Positions 1 through 6,890 of a stretch of 14,949 bases of DNA are shown here, one piece after another. The position numbers were made by a program, and so were the translations under genes. A model generated the notes under the pieces. The model saw only the letters and a list, made by a program, of their open reading frames with translations, was not told the origin of the DNA and made no database searches. This DNA comes from an uncultured Lachnospiraceae bacterium (GTDB lineage Bacteria > Bacillota > Clostridia > Lachnospirales > Lachnospiraceae), in contig CAJUJM010000049.1 of the NCBI GenBank assembly GCA_910586755.1, positions 1 through 14,949 of the forward strand, given 5' to 3'. Positions within the stretch are counted from its first letter, which is position 1. Each line of letters opens with the position of its first letter.

Positions 1-288
1 AAACAATACCTGAACCGTAACCGGAGAACCGAAAGCAGAGCTTAATACTGCATTCATGTTGCTGTAGTGGGAGAAACCAAGCATGCCGATGGAAAGCAAA
101 CTGCCCCAGATTGGATCTACAAAGGTCCATAAGTACAAGGTGCCCAGGAAAATTCCCAGGACTTCCATGCCAACTGGCGTTACCTCGGGAAGGCTGATAG
201 GCAGATACCGGAAAAGCAGCATAATACCGGCTCCAACGAGCGCATGGATCATTAACATCCTTTCCTTTTTGTCGACTGTGTTAGCCAT
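1..288 (-). CDS. SLC13/DASS-family anion permease, N-terminal fragment
   Basis: This is the first 96 codons of a minus-strand gene that runs off the left edge. The start at 288 is chosen over the ATG at 294 because an AAAAGGGG ribosome binding site (298-305) sits 9 nt from 288 but only 3 nt from 294. The protein opens with a short charged segment (about residues 1-10), followed by hydrophobic stretches with Gly/Pro breaks, as in a polytopic membrane protein. The pattern (a RYLPISLPEVTPVG stretch, then WTFVDPIWGSLL, then AFGSPVTVQVLF) resembles the N terminus of the SLC13/divalent anion:sodium symporter family, which imports dicarboxylates or sulfate. That assignment is from memory of the family, and the substrate cannot be read from this fragment. 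It is transcribed divergently from a Crp/Fnr-type regulator, which probably controls it. Another polytopic carrier family remains possible. Confidence 0.6.
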   Translation of the reverse strand, partial: MANTVDKKERMLMIHALVGAGIMLLFRYLPISLPEVTPVGMEVLGIFLGTLYLWTFVDPIWGSLLSIGMLGFSHYSNMNAVLSSAFGSPVTVQVLF

Positions 289-339
289 TTTCATTTACCC
301 CTTTTCTCTTATTAATTGTTAAATATATAACTTTGTCTA

Positions 340-348
340 ATTGTACCA
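340..348 (-). promoter_or_regulatory. Extended -10 promoter of the permease gene
   Basis: On the minus strand the sequence reads TGGTACAAT, a TG-extended -10 with hexamer TACAAT at 345-340. No good -35 is visible at 17 bp; the hexamer there is TATTTT, inside the left arm of the palindrome at 364-385. A missing -35 beside an operator suits an activator-dependent promoter. The start site would fall near 333. Confidence 0.5.
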
Positions 349-363
349 TAAAAACTCATTTCA

Positions 364-385
364 AAATATAACCTATGTTATATTT
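364..385. promoter_or_regulatory. Crp/Fnr-type operator palindrome
   Basis: Perfect 9-bp inverted repeat: AAATATAAC at 364-372, CTAT spacer, GTTATATTT at 377-385. The 22-bp span is typical for Crp/Fnr-family sites. Its centre (374.5) lies about 41 bp upstream of the predicted permease start site, the classical class II activation position, and about 47 bp upstream of the regulator's own predicted start site. Binding by the product of the adjacent regulator gene is inferred from position. Confidence 0.65.
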
Positions 386-406
386 GTAGATTTTTTGTTT
401 GGATTG

Positions 407-415
407 TGATACAAT
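407..415 (+). promoter_or_regulatory. Extended -10 promoter of the Crp/Fnr regulator
   Basis: TGATACAAT forms a TG-extended -10 (hexamer TACAAT at 410-415), with a start site near 422 and the gene's ATG at 446. No convincing -35 is present. The upstream palindrome would overlap the -35 region, so autoregulation is plausible. Confidence 0.5.
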
Positions 416-445
416 GTAGTAGAAATTATTACAAAGGAGTTTGCC

Positions 446-1123
446 ATGGAACACAACTTTTGGGAAATGCTGAAAAAGCATGGGACAAGATTGGAGGTAG
501 AGAAAGGCTATTATTTAAAGCTTCTGGCGCCGGAGGATCCGGCGGCCTGCGTTTACCTGCTGGACGAGGGCATCTGCTCATTAAACAGCATGACCAGGCG
601 GGGGGATGAAAATATCTATCTTTATTTTCACGCCAAACGTCTTGTAGGCTTTAATCACTTGATGACCACCCCGGGGAGAAAGTCTGTTTTCCAGTCCGGC
701 TTTAATGTTTCCATTGTGACCAAAACCTCCTGTGTGCTGTATCAGATTAATTATAACCACTTTCTCCATCTGATCCAGACCAATAAGGCCTTTAACCTGT
801 TTTTTATTCAAACTCTGGCCGACAATTATTCCGAAGCCCTGCATCATTTCCACTATATGCATGAAGAGCTTTTGGTTACGGCCCTGTGCCAGCTTCTTTT
901 GTCCGTAAGCCGCAGAGAACCGGGACAAAAGCCCACAGTCCCCAAATTTTATACTTATGAAGAGCTGGCCCGGTATTTAGGATGTCATCCGGTTACGGTA
1001 TCCCGGATTATGGCCAAGCTAAAGCAGCTGGGATATCTGAAAAAATCAGGCCGGGAGCTGGTGATTGAACAAGAGGACAAGCTGATCAACTTAATGGAAT
1101 CGGATCCGGACTTTAAATATTAA
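446..1123 (+). CDS. Crp/Fnr-family transcriptional regulator
   Basis: A 225-residue cytoplasmic DNA-binding regulator of usual family length. Residues about 15-110 form the N-terminal cNMP-binding-type beta barrel (stretches such as YLLDEGICSLNSM and IYLYFHAKRLVGF). Residues about 115-140 fit the dimerisation helix. Residues 168-203 are a winged helix-turn-helix of the Crp type (YTYEELARYLG, then HPVTVSRIMAKLKQLGYL). The start at 446 has AAAGGAG at 433-439, 6 nt upstream. Five cysteines (35, 44, 96, 148, 180) are scattered and do not make the N-terminal cluster of oxygen-sensing Fnr, so the ligand is unknown. It is divergent from the permease gene with a 22-bp palindrome between them, so it probably activates that gene and may control itself. 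It ends at a strong terminator. Confidence 0.9.
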   Translation: MEHNFWEMLKKHGTRLEVEKGYYLKLLAPEDPAACVYLLDEGICSLNSMTRRGDENIYLYFHAKRLVGFNHLMTTPGRKSVFQSGFNVSIVTKTSCVLYQINYNHFLHLIQTNKAFNLFFIQTLADNYSEALHHFHYMHEELLVTALCQLLLSVSRREPGQKPTVPKFYTYEELARYLGCHPVTVSRIMAKLKQLGYLKKSGRELVIEQEDKLINLMESDPDFKY

Positions 1124-1169
1124 AAAACAGGCGCTCCGCCACTTAATCCAGAGCAGAGCGCCTGTTTTT
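1123..1169. terminator. Bidirectional rho-independent terminator
   Basis: AAAAACAGGCGCTC (1123-1136) pairs perfectly with GAGCGCCTGTTTTT (1156-1169), a 14-bp stem with a 19-nt loop. The A and T runs in the arms give a U tract in both directions, so it can end both the plus-strand regulator and the minus-strand ABC operon, whose last stop is at 1177. Confidence 0.9.
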
Positions 1170-1176
1170 CATTCAT

Positions 1177-1923
1177 TTATAATACCTTGCTTAAAAAGGA
1201 TTTTAATCTCTCATTTCTGGGATTTCCAAACAGCTCTTTTGGACTTCCCTCTTCCACAAAATTGCCGCCGTCCATAAACATAACCCGGTTAGCCACCTCT
1301 CTTGCAAACCCCATCTCGTGAGTCACCACCACCATGGTCATCCTCTCCTGGGCCAGCTCCCGCATTACGGCCAGCACCTCTCCTACCATTTCCGGATCCA
1401 GGGCGGAGGTGGGTTCGTCAAAAAGCATCACTTCCGGCTTCATCATCAGTGCCCGGACAATGGCGATGCGCTGCTTCTGGCCGCCGGAAAGCTGCTCCGG
1501 ATAGGCTTTCGCCCGGTCTGCCAGCCCCACCCGCTCCAAAAGCTGCATAGCCCGTTTGTCTGCGTCCGGCTGGGACTCTCCCTGAAGCTTTACAGGAGCC
1601 AGAGTCATATTTTTCAAAATGGTCATATGAGGGAACAAATTAAACTGCTGAAATACCATTCCCATTTTCTGACGGTGCTTGTCAATGTTGGTTTTGGGAT
1701 TTACAATATCCTCGCCATCAAAGAAAATATTTCCCTCTGTGGCTTCCTCCAAACGGTTTAAGCATCGCAGGAAGGTGCTCTTTCCGGAGCCGGAAGGGCC
1801 GATGACGCAGACTACGTCGCCCTGATGGATGTCCACGGTAATCCCCTGAAGTACCTTTAAATCCCCAAAGCTTTTCCCCAGATTTTGCACCTGAATCAAA
1901 GGGGTTCCATAATTAGCGCTCAC
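1177..1923 (-). CDS. Polar amino-acid ABC transporter ATPase (GlnQ/ArtP type)
   Basis: A 248-residue ATP-binding subunit that powers import through the permease encoded just upstream, at the inner face of the membrane. All ABC motifs are visible: Walker A GPSGSGKST (42-50), Q-loop FQQFNLFPH (91-99), signature LSGGQKQR (145-152), Walker B VMLFDEP (165-171) and switch His in THEMGFA (H202). Length and motif wording match the polar amino-acid (HisP/GlnQ) subfamily. The start is GTG at 1923, with AAGGAGG (1934-1940) 10 nt upstream. It overlaps the permease gene's 3' end by 11 bp, which suggests translational coupling. It is the last gene of a three-gene operon and is followed by a strong terminator. 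The precise amino acid cannot be determined. Confidence 0.95.
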   Translation of the reverse strand: MSANYGTPLIQVQNLGKSFGDLKVLQGITVDIHQGDVVCVIGPSGSGKSTFLRCLNRLEEATEGNIFFDGEDIVNPKTNIDKHRQKMGMVFQQFNLFPHMTILKNMTLAPVKLQGESQPDADKRAMQLLERVGLADRAKAYPEQLSGGQKQRIAIVRALMMKPEVMLFDEPTSALDPEMVGEVLAVMRELAQERMTMVVVTHEMGFAREVANRVMFMDGGNFVEEGSPKELFGNPRNERLKSFLSKVL

Positions 1924-2605
1924 TCCGTCTCAGCCTCCTTTCCAAAATGCCCACCAGACGGCTTAAAATCATTACCAGCAAGAGGTAAATAATAGCCACC
2001 GCAATCAAAGGCATAAATGCAGAATAGGTGCGGCTTCGGATAATATCGCCGCCTTTGGTCAGATCCTGCAGGGCAATGTAGCCTGCAACTGAGGTCTCCT
2101 TTAACAGGGCAATAAATTCGTTGCACAGGGTGGGCAGGACATTTTTAAAGGCCTGAGGCAGAATGATGTAGCGCATGGTCTCCAGGTAATTAAAGCCCAG
2201 GCTGCGTCCTGCCTCCATCTGTCCCCCATCTACAGAATTGATCCCGCTGCGGAAAATTTCTGCCACATAAGCCCCTGAGTTGATTCCAAAGGCCATGACC
2301 GCTACCGGAACCTTGTCAATCCGGGAATTTCCGAAAATAACAAAGTACATAATCAGAAGCTGAACCACTACCGGCGTACCCCGGATTACGGTCAGATATA
2401 CGGTGCAGAAGAAATTCATCACCTTCAGCTTATGGGTTTTCTCATAAGTCGTGCGGATAACGCCTACAATAAGACCGATAATAATCCCCAGGATTGCTGC
2501 CAGAAGGGTAATCTGCAGGGTAACCGCCAATCCGTCCGCAATATAATGCCAGCGGTCTTCTTTTATGAAGTTCAAATAAAAAGTGTCACAGAAATTTTTC
2601 CACAT
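1913..2605 (-). CDS. Polar amino-acid ABC transporter permease
   Basis: A 230-residue inner-membrane permease of the His/Glu/Gln/Arg/opine type. Hydrophobic segments lie near residues 24-50, 67-92, 99-117 and 198-221, with shorter ones around 160-180. The EAA coupling loop that contacts the ATPase is clear around residues 118-160 (GGQMEAGRSLGFN, then RYIILPQAFKNVLP). The start at 2605 has a modest AGAGG about 10 nt upstream. The ATPase start lies within its last codons, and the binding-protein gene ends 30 bp upstream, so all three are co-transcribed. Only one permease is present, so the channel is probably a homodimer, as in many Firmicute importers of this family. Confidence 0.93.
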   Translation of the reverse strand: MWKNFCDTFYLNFIKEDRWHYIADGLAVTLQITLLAAILGIIIGLIVGVIRTTYEKTHKLKVMNFFCTVYLTVIRGTPVVVQLLIMYFVIFGNSRIDKVPVAVMAFGINSGAYVAEIFRSGINSVDGGQMEAGRSLGFNYLETMRYIILPQAFKNVLPTLCNEFIALLKETSVAGYIALQDLTKGGDIIRSRTYSAFMPLIAVAIIYLLLVMILSRLVGILERRLRRSER

Positions 2606-2635
2606 GGGTATTCATCCTCTTAAGTACCGGACTGA

Positions 2636-3481
2636 TTACTCAGCCGGGATGTATTTGTTCATAATGGCGTCAATGGTGCCGTCTTCCTTTAATTCCTTCA
2701 GAGCGCCGTTAATCTTATCTAACATCTCGGTGTTTCCCTTTGCCACTGCAATGGCATACTCCTCCTGGCTCATAGCCTCGCTGCATACCTTTAAGCCTTC
2801 ATTCTGCTCTACAAATACATTTGCCGGAGCACTGTCGATGACTACCGCGTCAATTTTATCCTGAAGCAGAGCCTGAACAGCCTCAAAGCCCTTGTTGTAG
2901 CGCTCTACATTGCTGTCCCCTGCCAGGTCGGTTGCCAGCAGATCTCCGGTGGTTCCTAACTGAACGCCGATTTTCTTATCGGATAAATCTTTGGAACCTG
3001 CAATCTCACTGTCCTCTTTAACAATAATAACCTGGGAAGCGTTGGCATAGGTGTCGGTAAAGTCTACAAATACCTTTCTGTCCTCATCTACGGTCATACC
3101 GGCAGCGCCGAAATCTGCCTTGCCGGAGGTTACAGCCGGAATAATAGAATCAAAGGCCATATCCTCAATCTCTAAAGTCATACCAAGCTTGTCAGCAATA
3201 GCCTGTGCAATCTCCGGGTCAATTCCCACAATATCGCCGCCCTCATAATACTCCCAGGGCGCGAATTCCGCATTGGTTGCCATCACTAATACGCCGCCGG
3301 CAGCCTCTGCTTCTGCCTGAGTGGTTTCCTCTGCTGAAGCGGTTTCCCCTGCCTCTGCTGCGGTAGTCTGGGCCCCGGTAGTCTGGGCAGCAGTAGTTGC
3401 TGCGGTATCTGCCCCGCCACAGGCTGCTAAAGATGCTGCCATACACGCTGCAATTGCCATTGCAAATACATTCTTCTTCAT
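2636..3481 (-). CDS. Polar amino-acid ABC transporter substrate-binding lipoprotein
   Basis: A 281-residue extracellular solute-binding protein of family 3. The start at 3481 (MKKNVF) is preferred over an in-frame ATG 21 nt upstream because a GAGGAGG site lies 9 nt before it. The signal peptide (residues 1-20) ends in the lipobox LAAC, making Cys21 the lipidated residue. Residues 22-62 are a low-complexity Ala/Thr/Glu/Gln linker, a common tether in clostridial lipoproteins. The SBP domain starts near residue 64 (VLVMATNAEFAPWEYYEGG, then VGIDPEIAQAIADKLG). The TVDEDRKVFVDFTDTY stretch carries the Arg that usually binds the ligand carboxylate. It is the first gene of the importer operon and delivers substrate to the permease. 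The ligand is probably a polar amino acid; which one is not evident. Confidence 0.93.
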   Translation of the reverse strand: MKKNVFAMAIAACMAASLAACGGADTAATTAAQTTGAQTTAAEAGETASAEETTQAEAEAAGGVLVMATNAEFAPWEYYEGGDIVGIDPEIAQAIADKLGMTLEIEDMAFDSIIPAVTSGKADFGAAGMTVDEDRKVFVDFTDTYANASQVIIVKEDSEIAGSKDLSDKKIGVQLGTTGDLLATDLAGDSNVERYNKGFEAVQALLQDKIDAVVIDSAPANVFVEQNEGLKVCSEAMSQEEYAIAVAKGNTEMLDKINGALKELKEDGTIDAIMNKYIPAE

Positions 3482-3563
3482 AATTAAATTCCTCCTCAAC
3501 AAAACTTAATGGTCCTTTGGCTATACATTAATCTGCATAACTATTCACCAGGTGCCGCTATTC

Positions 3564-3591
3564 ATTATATCTTATTTTGAAGATTAATCAA
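3564..3591 (-). promoter_or_regulatory. Sigma-A promoter of the amino-acid importer operon
   Basis: On the minus strand, -35 TTGATT (3591-3586) and a perfect -10 TATAAT (3569-3564) are separated by 16 bp. The start site would be near 3557, giving a leader of about 75 nt before the lipoprotein ATG. No riboswitch-like fold was recognised in the leader. Confidence 0.7.
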
Positions 3592-3612
3592 GCTGATTTT
3601 TTGATAATCTAT

Positions 3613-3655
3613 AAAAAAACTGCCCTCCGCCGCTGTTTTACCGGCAAAAGGCAGT
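3613..3655 (-). terminator. Rho-independent terminator after the acyl-ligase operon
   Basis: On the minus strand ACTGCC (3655-3650) pairs with GGCAGT (3624-3619), with a nested GCCG/CGGC stem inside, followed by a run of seven T (3619-3613). It begins 7 bp after the ligase stop codon and separates that operon from the importer promoter. Confidence 0.85.
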
Positions 3656-3661
3656 GAACGA

Positions 3662-5185
3662 TTACTGATTTCTCTTGATTTTCCTGGAGGAAGTCTTTGC
3701 AAACTCTGTATCGCGGACCTTTAATCCGCGGATTTTTTTGTAGGGAGGCTGACCCTGGTTGACCGTGTCAACAAACTCCTGAAGAGCGCCCTCAACATCC
3801 TTGATTTTCTTTTTCTGAGCATATTCCAGATCGGGAAAGATCTCCGCCTCAATAATCCCCTTGGATTCCCCAATCAAAACCTCTTTCACCAGAGGACTTT
3901 TATACAGCTGGTTTTCCAGTTCCTCCGGGGAAACATTCTCGCCGTTTTCCAGGATAATCAGGTTCTTTTTGCGGCCCGTAATGTAAACAAAATTGTCCTC
4001 ATCCACATATCCCAGATCTCCGGTGTGAAGCCAGCCGTCTGTAAGAGCTTCGGCAGTCTCCCGGGGCATTTTGTAATAGCCCAGCATAACGCTGGATCCT
4101 CTGACCCAGATTTCCTCATCCACAATCTTTGCCTCACAGTTAGGCAGAAGCTTTCCTACCGATCCCACTTTGTTCTCCCACTCTAAGTTGGTACTGATAA
4201 CCGGGGAACACTCGGTCATACCATATCCCTGAAGGATGGTAATTCCGTACTCCTTAAATTTTACTACCATATCCGGATCCAGATAAGCTCCGCCGCTGCA
4301 GATGGTCTTTAACCTGCCGCCAAAAGCCTCTCTGGCAATTAAATGCTTTGGAAGAAGCTTGGGGGCGTCCTTCAGCTTTGCATAAATGGACTGAATAACC
4401 AGAGGCACAAGCAGCACAATCTCCGGCTTAAAGACCTTTAGATTGCGGGACACATGCATAATGGAATCGTTGATACAGATGGTAATTCCGATATAGATCC
4501 CTTTTAAAATATCCATGGTAAAGCAGTAGGCATGATGGATAGGAAGAAGAGTCATGGAGACCGTTCCGCTTGGAATTTTCATATCCAGGCATACCGCGTT
4601 ATCTGTCAGATTTTTATGGCTTAGCATAACCCCTTTGCTGATTCCCGTGGTACCGGAGGTAAAGAGGATGGCGCACATTTTATCTTTATCCAGTGTTACA
4701 TCAAATTCTCCCCGGTTTTCTTCCAGAAGCTTTTCAAAAGAATACACCGGAAGGCTTTCCTCCATATTATGGCTCTCTGCCTTTATGGAAATCAGACAGA
4801 CAAGATCCGGACATTTCTCTTTGGCTGCCTGGGCCGCATCCTCACGGCTCCCGTCATAAACCAGGGCGCTTACATCCGCCCGGTTTATGAGCTGGCACAA
4901 GTCTTCCGCCGGAAGGCCTGCATCCAGGGGAACAATCACGCCGCCGCTGTTGGCGGTCCCAAAATAAGAAACTACCCAGGGATAGCTGGCGGCCCCCACC
5001 ACTGCCACATGCTTTCCCAGAAGTCCCAGTTTCATAAGGCTTCTGGAAAATCCTTCTGTATCCTCTTTTAACTGCCGGTAGGTTTTGGCGTGAATTTCCT
5101 TTTTTACCTTATACCGGAATGCGTCCTGATCCCCGTACCGGCCGGCGGCATAATTCATAATGTCTTTCATGGTTTCCACTGGCAT
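3662..5185 (-). CDS. AMP-forming acyl ligase / adenylation-domain protein
   Basis: A 507-residue ANL-superfamily enzyme that adenylates a carboxylic acid and passes it to a thiol, here plausibly the carrier protein encoded just upstream. Core motifs in order: FTSGTTGISKG (175-185), GYGMTEC (320-326), HTGDLGYVDED (387-397), the hinge near GRKKNLIILENGENVSPEE (404-422) and the catalytic Lys of the last motif (TSSRKIKR, K502). The start at 5185 has GGGAGGA 5 nt upstream. A longer reading frame to 5266 would overlap the carrier gene and adds a basic, poorly conserved leader. Between the ATP motif and GYGMTEC the sequence has LLPIHHAYCFTMD, like long-chain fatty-acid ligases, rather than the FDxS motif with amine-binding Asp of amino-acid A domains. 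A fatty or simple carboxylic acid is therefore likelier (inference). Last gene of its operon. Confidence 0.88.
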   Translation of the reverse strand: MPVETMKDIMNYAAGRYGDQDAFRYKVKKEIHAKTYRQLKEDTEGFSRSLMKLGLLGKHVAVVGAASYPWVVSYFGTANSGGVIVPLDAGLPAEDLCQLINRADVSALVYDGSREDAAQAAKEKCPDLVCLISIKAESHNMEESLPVYSFEKLLEENRGEFDVTLDKDKMCAILFTSGTTGISKGVMLSHKNLTDNAVCLDMKIPSGTVSMTLLPIHHAYCFTMDILKGIYIGITICINDSIMHVSRNLKVFKPEIVLLVPLVIQSIYAKLKDAPKLLPKHLIAREAFGGRLKTICSGGAYLDPDMVVKFKEYGITILQGYGMTECSPVISTNLEWENKVGSVGKLLPNCEAKIVDEEIWVRGSSVMLGYYKMPRETAEALTDGWLHTGDLGYVDEDNFVYITGRKKNLIILENGENVSPEELENQLYKSPLVKEVLIGESKGIIEAEIFPDLEYAQKKKIKDVEGALQEFVDTVNQGQPPYKKIRGLKVRDTEFAKTSSRKIKRNQ

Positions 5186-5219
5186 AATCTTCCTCCCTCT
5201 TTTACGAAAAACGGCCCTT

Positions 5220-5453
5220 TTACTCTTCGCTCTGAAGCTTTTTAATATAGTCTGCCGCCTCTCCAACGGTGCGGATATCTACAATCTCCCGCTCCTCCAC
5301 CTCAATGTCATAGGTGTCCTCCAGTTCTCCTACCATGCTCATAAAATCATAGGAGTTAAAGCCCAAGTCTTCCACAAAACGGGATTCTTCAGAAATGTCC
5401 TCCCGGTTTACCTCTACATATTGACAAATAATGTCTTTCAGCTGATCTAACAT
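5220..5453 (-). CDS. Stand-alone acyl/peptidyl carrier protein
   Basis: A 77-residue acidic protein with the four-helix carrier fold signature. The phosphopantetheine attachment motif is DLGFNSYDFM, with Ser34 as the modified residue, followed by the acidic helix II (MVGELEDTYDIEV). The start at 5453 (MLDQLKD) is chosen because GGAGG lies about 5 nt upstream; an in-frame ATG at 5465 has its GGAGG only 1 nt away. It lies 20 bp after the condensation-domain gene and 34 bp before the ligase gene, so it is probably the ligase's loading partner and the donor for the condensation enzyme. It is not next to fatty-acid synthesis genes, so it looks dedicated rather than the housekeeping AcpP. Confidence 0.9.
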   Translation of the reverse strand: MLDQLKDIICQYVEVNREDISEESRFVEDLGFNSYDFMSMVGELEDTYDIEVEEREIVDIRTVGEAADYIKKLQSEE

Positions 5454-5473
5454 GATTTCCTCCATTCCTCCGT

Positions 5474-6880
5474 CTATACGGCGGCAATAATTTCTCCTAC
5501 CGTTTTTTCAGGATTTACAATTCCCTCAAACAAAATCTTACATAAATAATAGTAGATATATTCCAGCTTTTCATGGCTCACCACCCCGGTCTGGTATTCA
5601 AAACAGAACTCCAGGCCATTATCCTCACTTCTGTGAGATACGGTTAAGTACAGATTGTGGGCGGCAGCGCCGTTGTTGCACCGCTCAGAACGGTATTTAA
5701 TGTCGCCCAGGCGCTCCAGGCCTTTATCCTTCATCGTCAGGGGCTGATAGGTTAAACTGAGGGGCTCATAAGTCTGGCCCGGCTTTAAATGGTAATACTC
5801 GCTGCGGAAGCGGTAGTATTCTACCGGATCGTAGTTGGCGTGACGAAACAGCTGGTTCTGACCGTCCCTTACCTTATATAAACCTTCCATGAAACTGTCG
5901 CTTTCCGGTACAATGGTGCGGAACGGGAAGCAGTGAATCCGGGTTCCGCCGCTATACTTCTCTGTGAGAGTGGCTCTTCTGGCCACAGTGGTAACCAGAG
6001 AAACATCTTTCTCATGGTTTTCTTTCTGAAGATAAGTCCGAAGGCCCATTAACAGCAGGCAGGTCATGGAAATACTGTGTTCCCCGCAGAAATTTAAAAG
6101 CCGCATGGAAGGATCCGCCTCCAGATGGAAAGTGGACAAATTAGAGTCCACATTGTCGGACACCACAGTTACTGCCCGAAAACCGGGATTATTTTCTTTT
6201 CTCCGCTCTTCCTCCAGGCTGGCCGGCCCGTCAATGCCGTTGAAAATCGGCTCGGAAGAGGAAATCAGCTTCTCAAAAAACTGAGCATCCCTTCTCTTTG
6301 CCGGAGTTCCCGCCTCATAAGCCAGGTCCTTTTCCAACTGTTTTATGTAAGAAGCCATTTCTCTGGGATATTCCAGTTCTGCGTCCGGGTATTTCTGGTA
6401 GCCGTAAAGCTCAATAATATCTTTAAAAAACGGAATTACAGACTGAGCATCCATGGTCATATGATCCACTACCATGTAAAGTCCCTGAAAGCCGTCAGGA
6501 AGTTTGATCATCACCACACGATTTTGGGGCGCATCATATTTTTCAAAGGGAGTAGCCGTCCAGTCATCCAGAAGTTTTTTGGCATCTTCCATGGCCCAAC
6601 CGGTAAAATCAAAAAATTCTATATCCCGTTCTTCCTTTTTTACTACATACTGGTAGGTCTCGCCTTCTTTGTCCTTTGCAAAACGCAGGCGCATGGAATC
6701 GCATCTTTCGTAAGCAGTGTACACACACTGTTTTAGTAAATCAAAATCCAGATCTACCTGAATCGCCAGGTAGGAGCCGATATTCAGCACCTGCTTTTTG
6801 GGGCAATATTTCTGGTAATAAAAATGCAGTTTTTGAGCTGTGGTTAATGGGTAAACTTTATAGCCTTTTCTGGTTTTCAT
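5474..6880 (-). CDS. Stand-alone condensation-domain acyltransferase
   Basis: A 468-residue protein of the NRPS condensation/CoA-dependent acyltransferase superfamily, about the size of one C domain. The N terminus has the first C motif in variant form (YPLTTAQKLHFYYQ, 10-23) and a C2-like CDSMRLRF (60-67). The active-site motif HHxxxDG appears as DHMTMDA: the catalytic second His (H140) and Asp (D144) are kept, while the first His is Asp and the Gly is Ala. The C-terminal half (TYQPL, then NLYLTVSHR) fits the second lobe. The start at 6880 has GAGGAGG about 6 nt upstream; a longer frame reaching 6976 would overlap the hydrolase gene. Inferred role: transfer of the carrier-bound acyl group to an amine or alcohol acceptor. 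A PapA-like ester-forming enzyme is an alternative. Confidence 0.85.
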   Translation of the reverse strand: MKTRKGYKVYPLTTAQKLHFYYQKYCPKKQVLNIGSYLAIQVDLDFDLLKQCVYTAYERCDSMRLRFAKDKEGETYQYVVKKEERDIEFFDFTGWAMEDAKKLLDDWTATPFEKYDAPQNRVVMIKLPDGFQGLYMVVDHMTMDAQSVIPFFKDIIELYGYQKYPDAELEYPREMASYIKQLEKDLAYEAGTPAKRRDAQFFEKLISSSEPIFNGIDGPASLEEERRKENNPGFRAVTVVSDNVDSNLSTFHLEADPSMRLLNFCGEHSISMTCLLLMGLRTYLQKENHEKDVSLVTTVARRATLTEKYSGGTRIHCFPFRTIVPESDSFMEGLYKVRDGQNQLFRHANYDPVEYYRFRSEYYHLKPGQTYEPLSLTYQPLTMKDKGLERLGDIKYRSERCNNGAAAHNLYLTVSHRSEDNGLEFCFEYQTGVVSHEKLEYIYYYLCKILFEGIVNPEKTVGEIIAAV

Positions 6881-6890
6881 TATTTCCTCC

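Noticed and set aside
1177..3481. Amino-acid importer as part of the acyl-assembly operon
   Set aside because: A terminator (3613-3655) and a separate promoter (3564-3591) divide them; any functional link would be speculation.
3546..3554. CACCAGGTG palindrome in the importer leader
   Set aside because: Only four-base arms; too short to separate from chance.
5186..5266. An N-terminal extension of the acyl ligase by 27 basic residues
   Set aside because: It would overlap the carrier protein gene and has no ribosome site. The ATG at 5185 has a strong one and matches family starts.
6125..6736. A 203-codon plus-strand frame
   Set aside because: It lies wholly antisense to the condensation-domain gene and has no recognisable domain or start signals.
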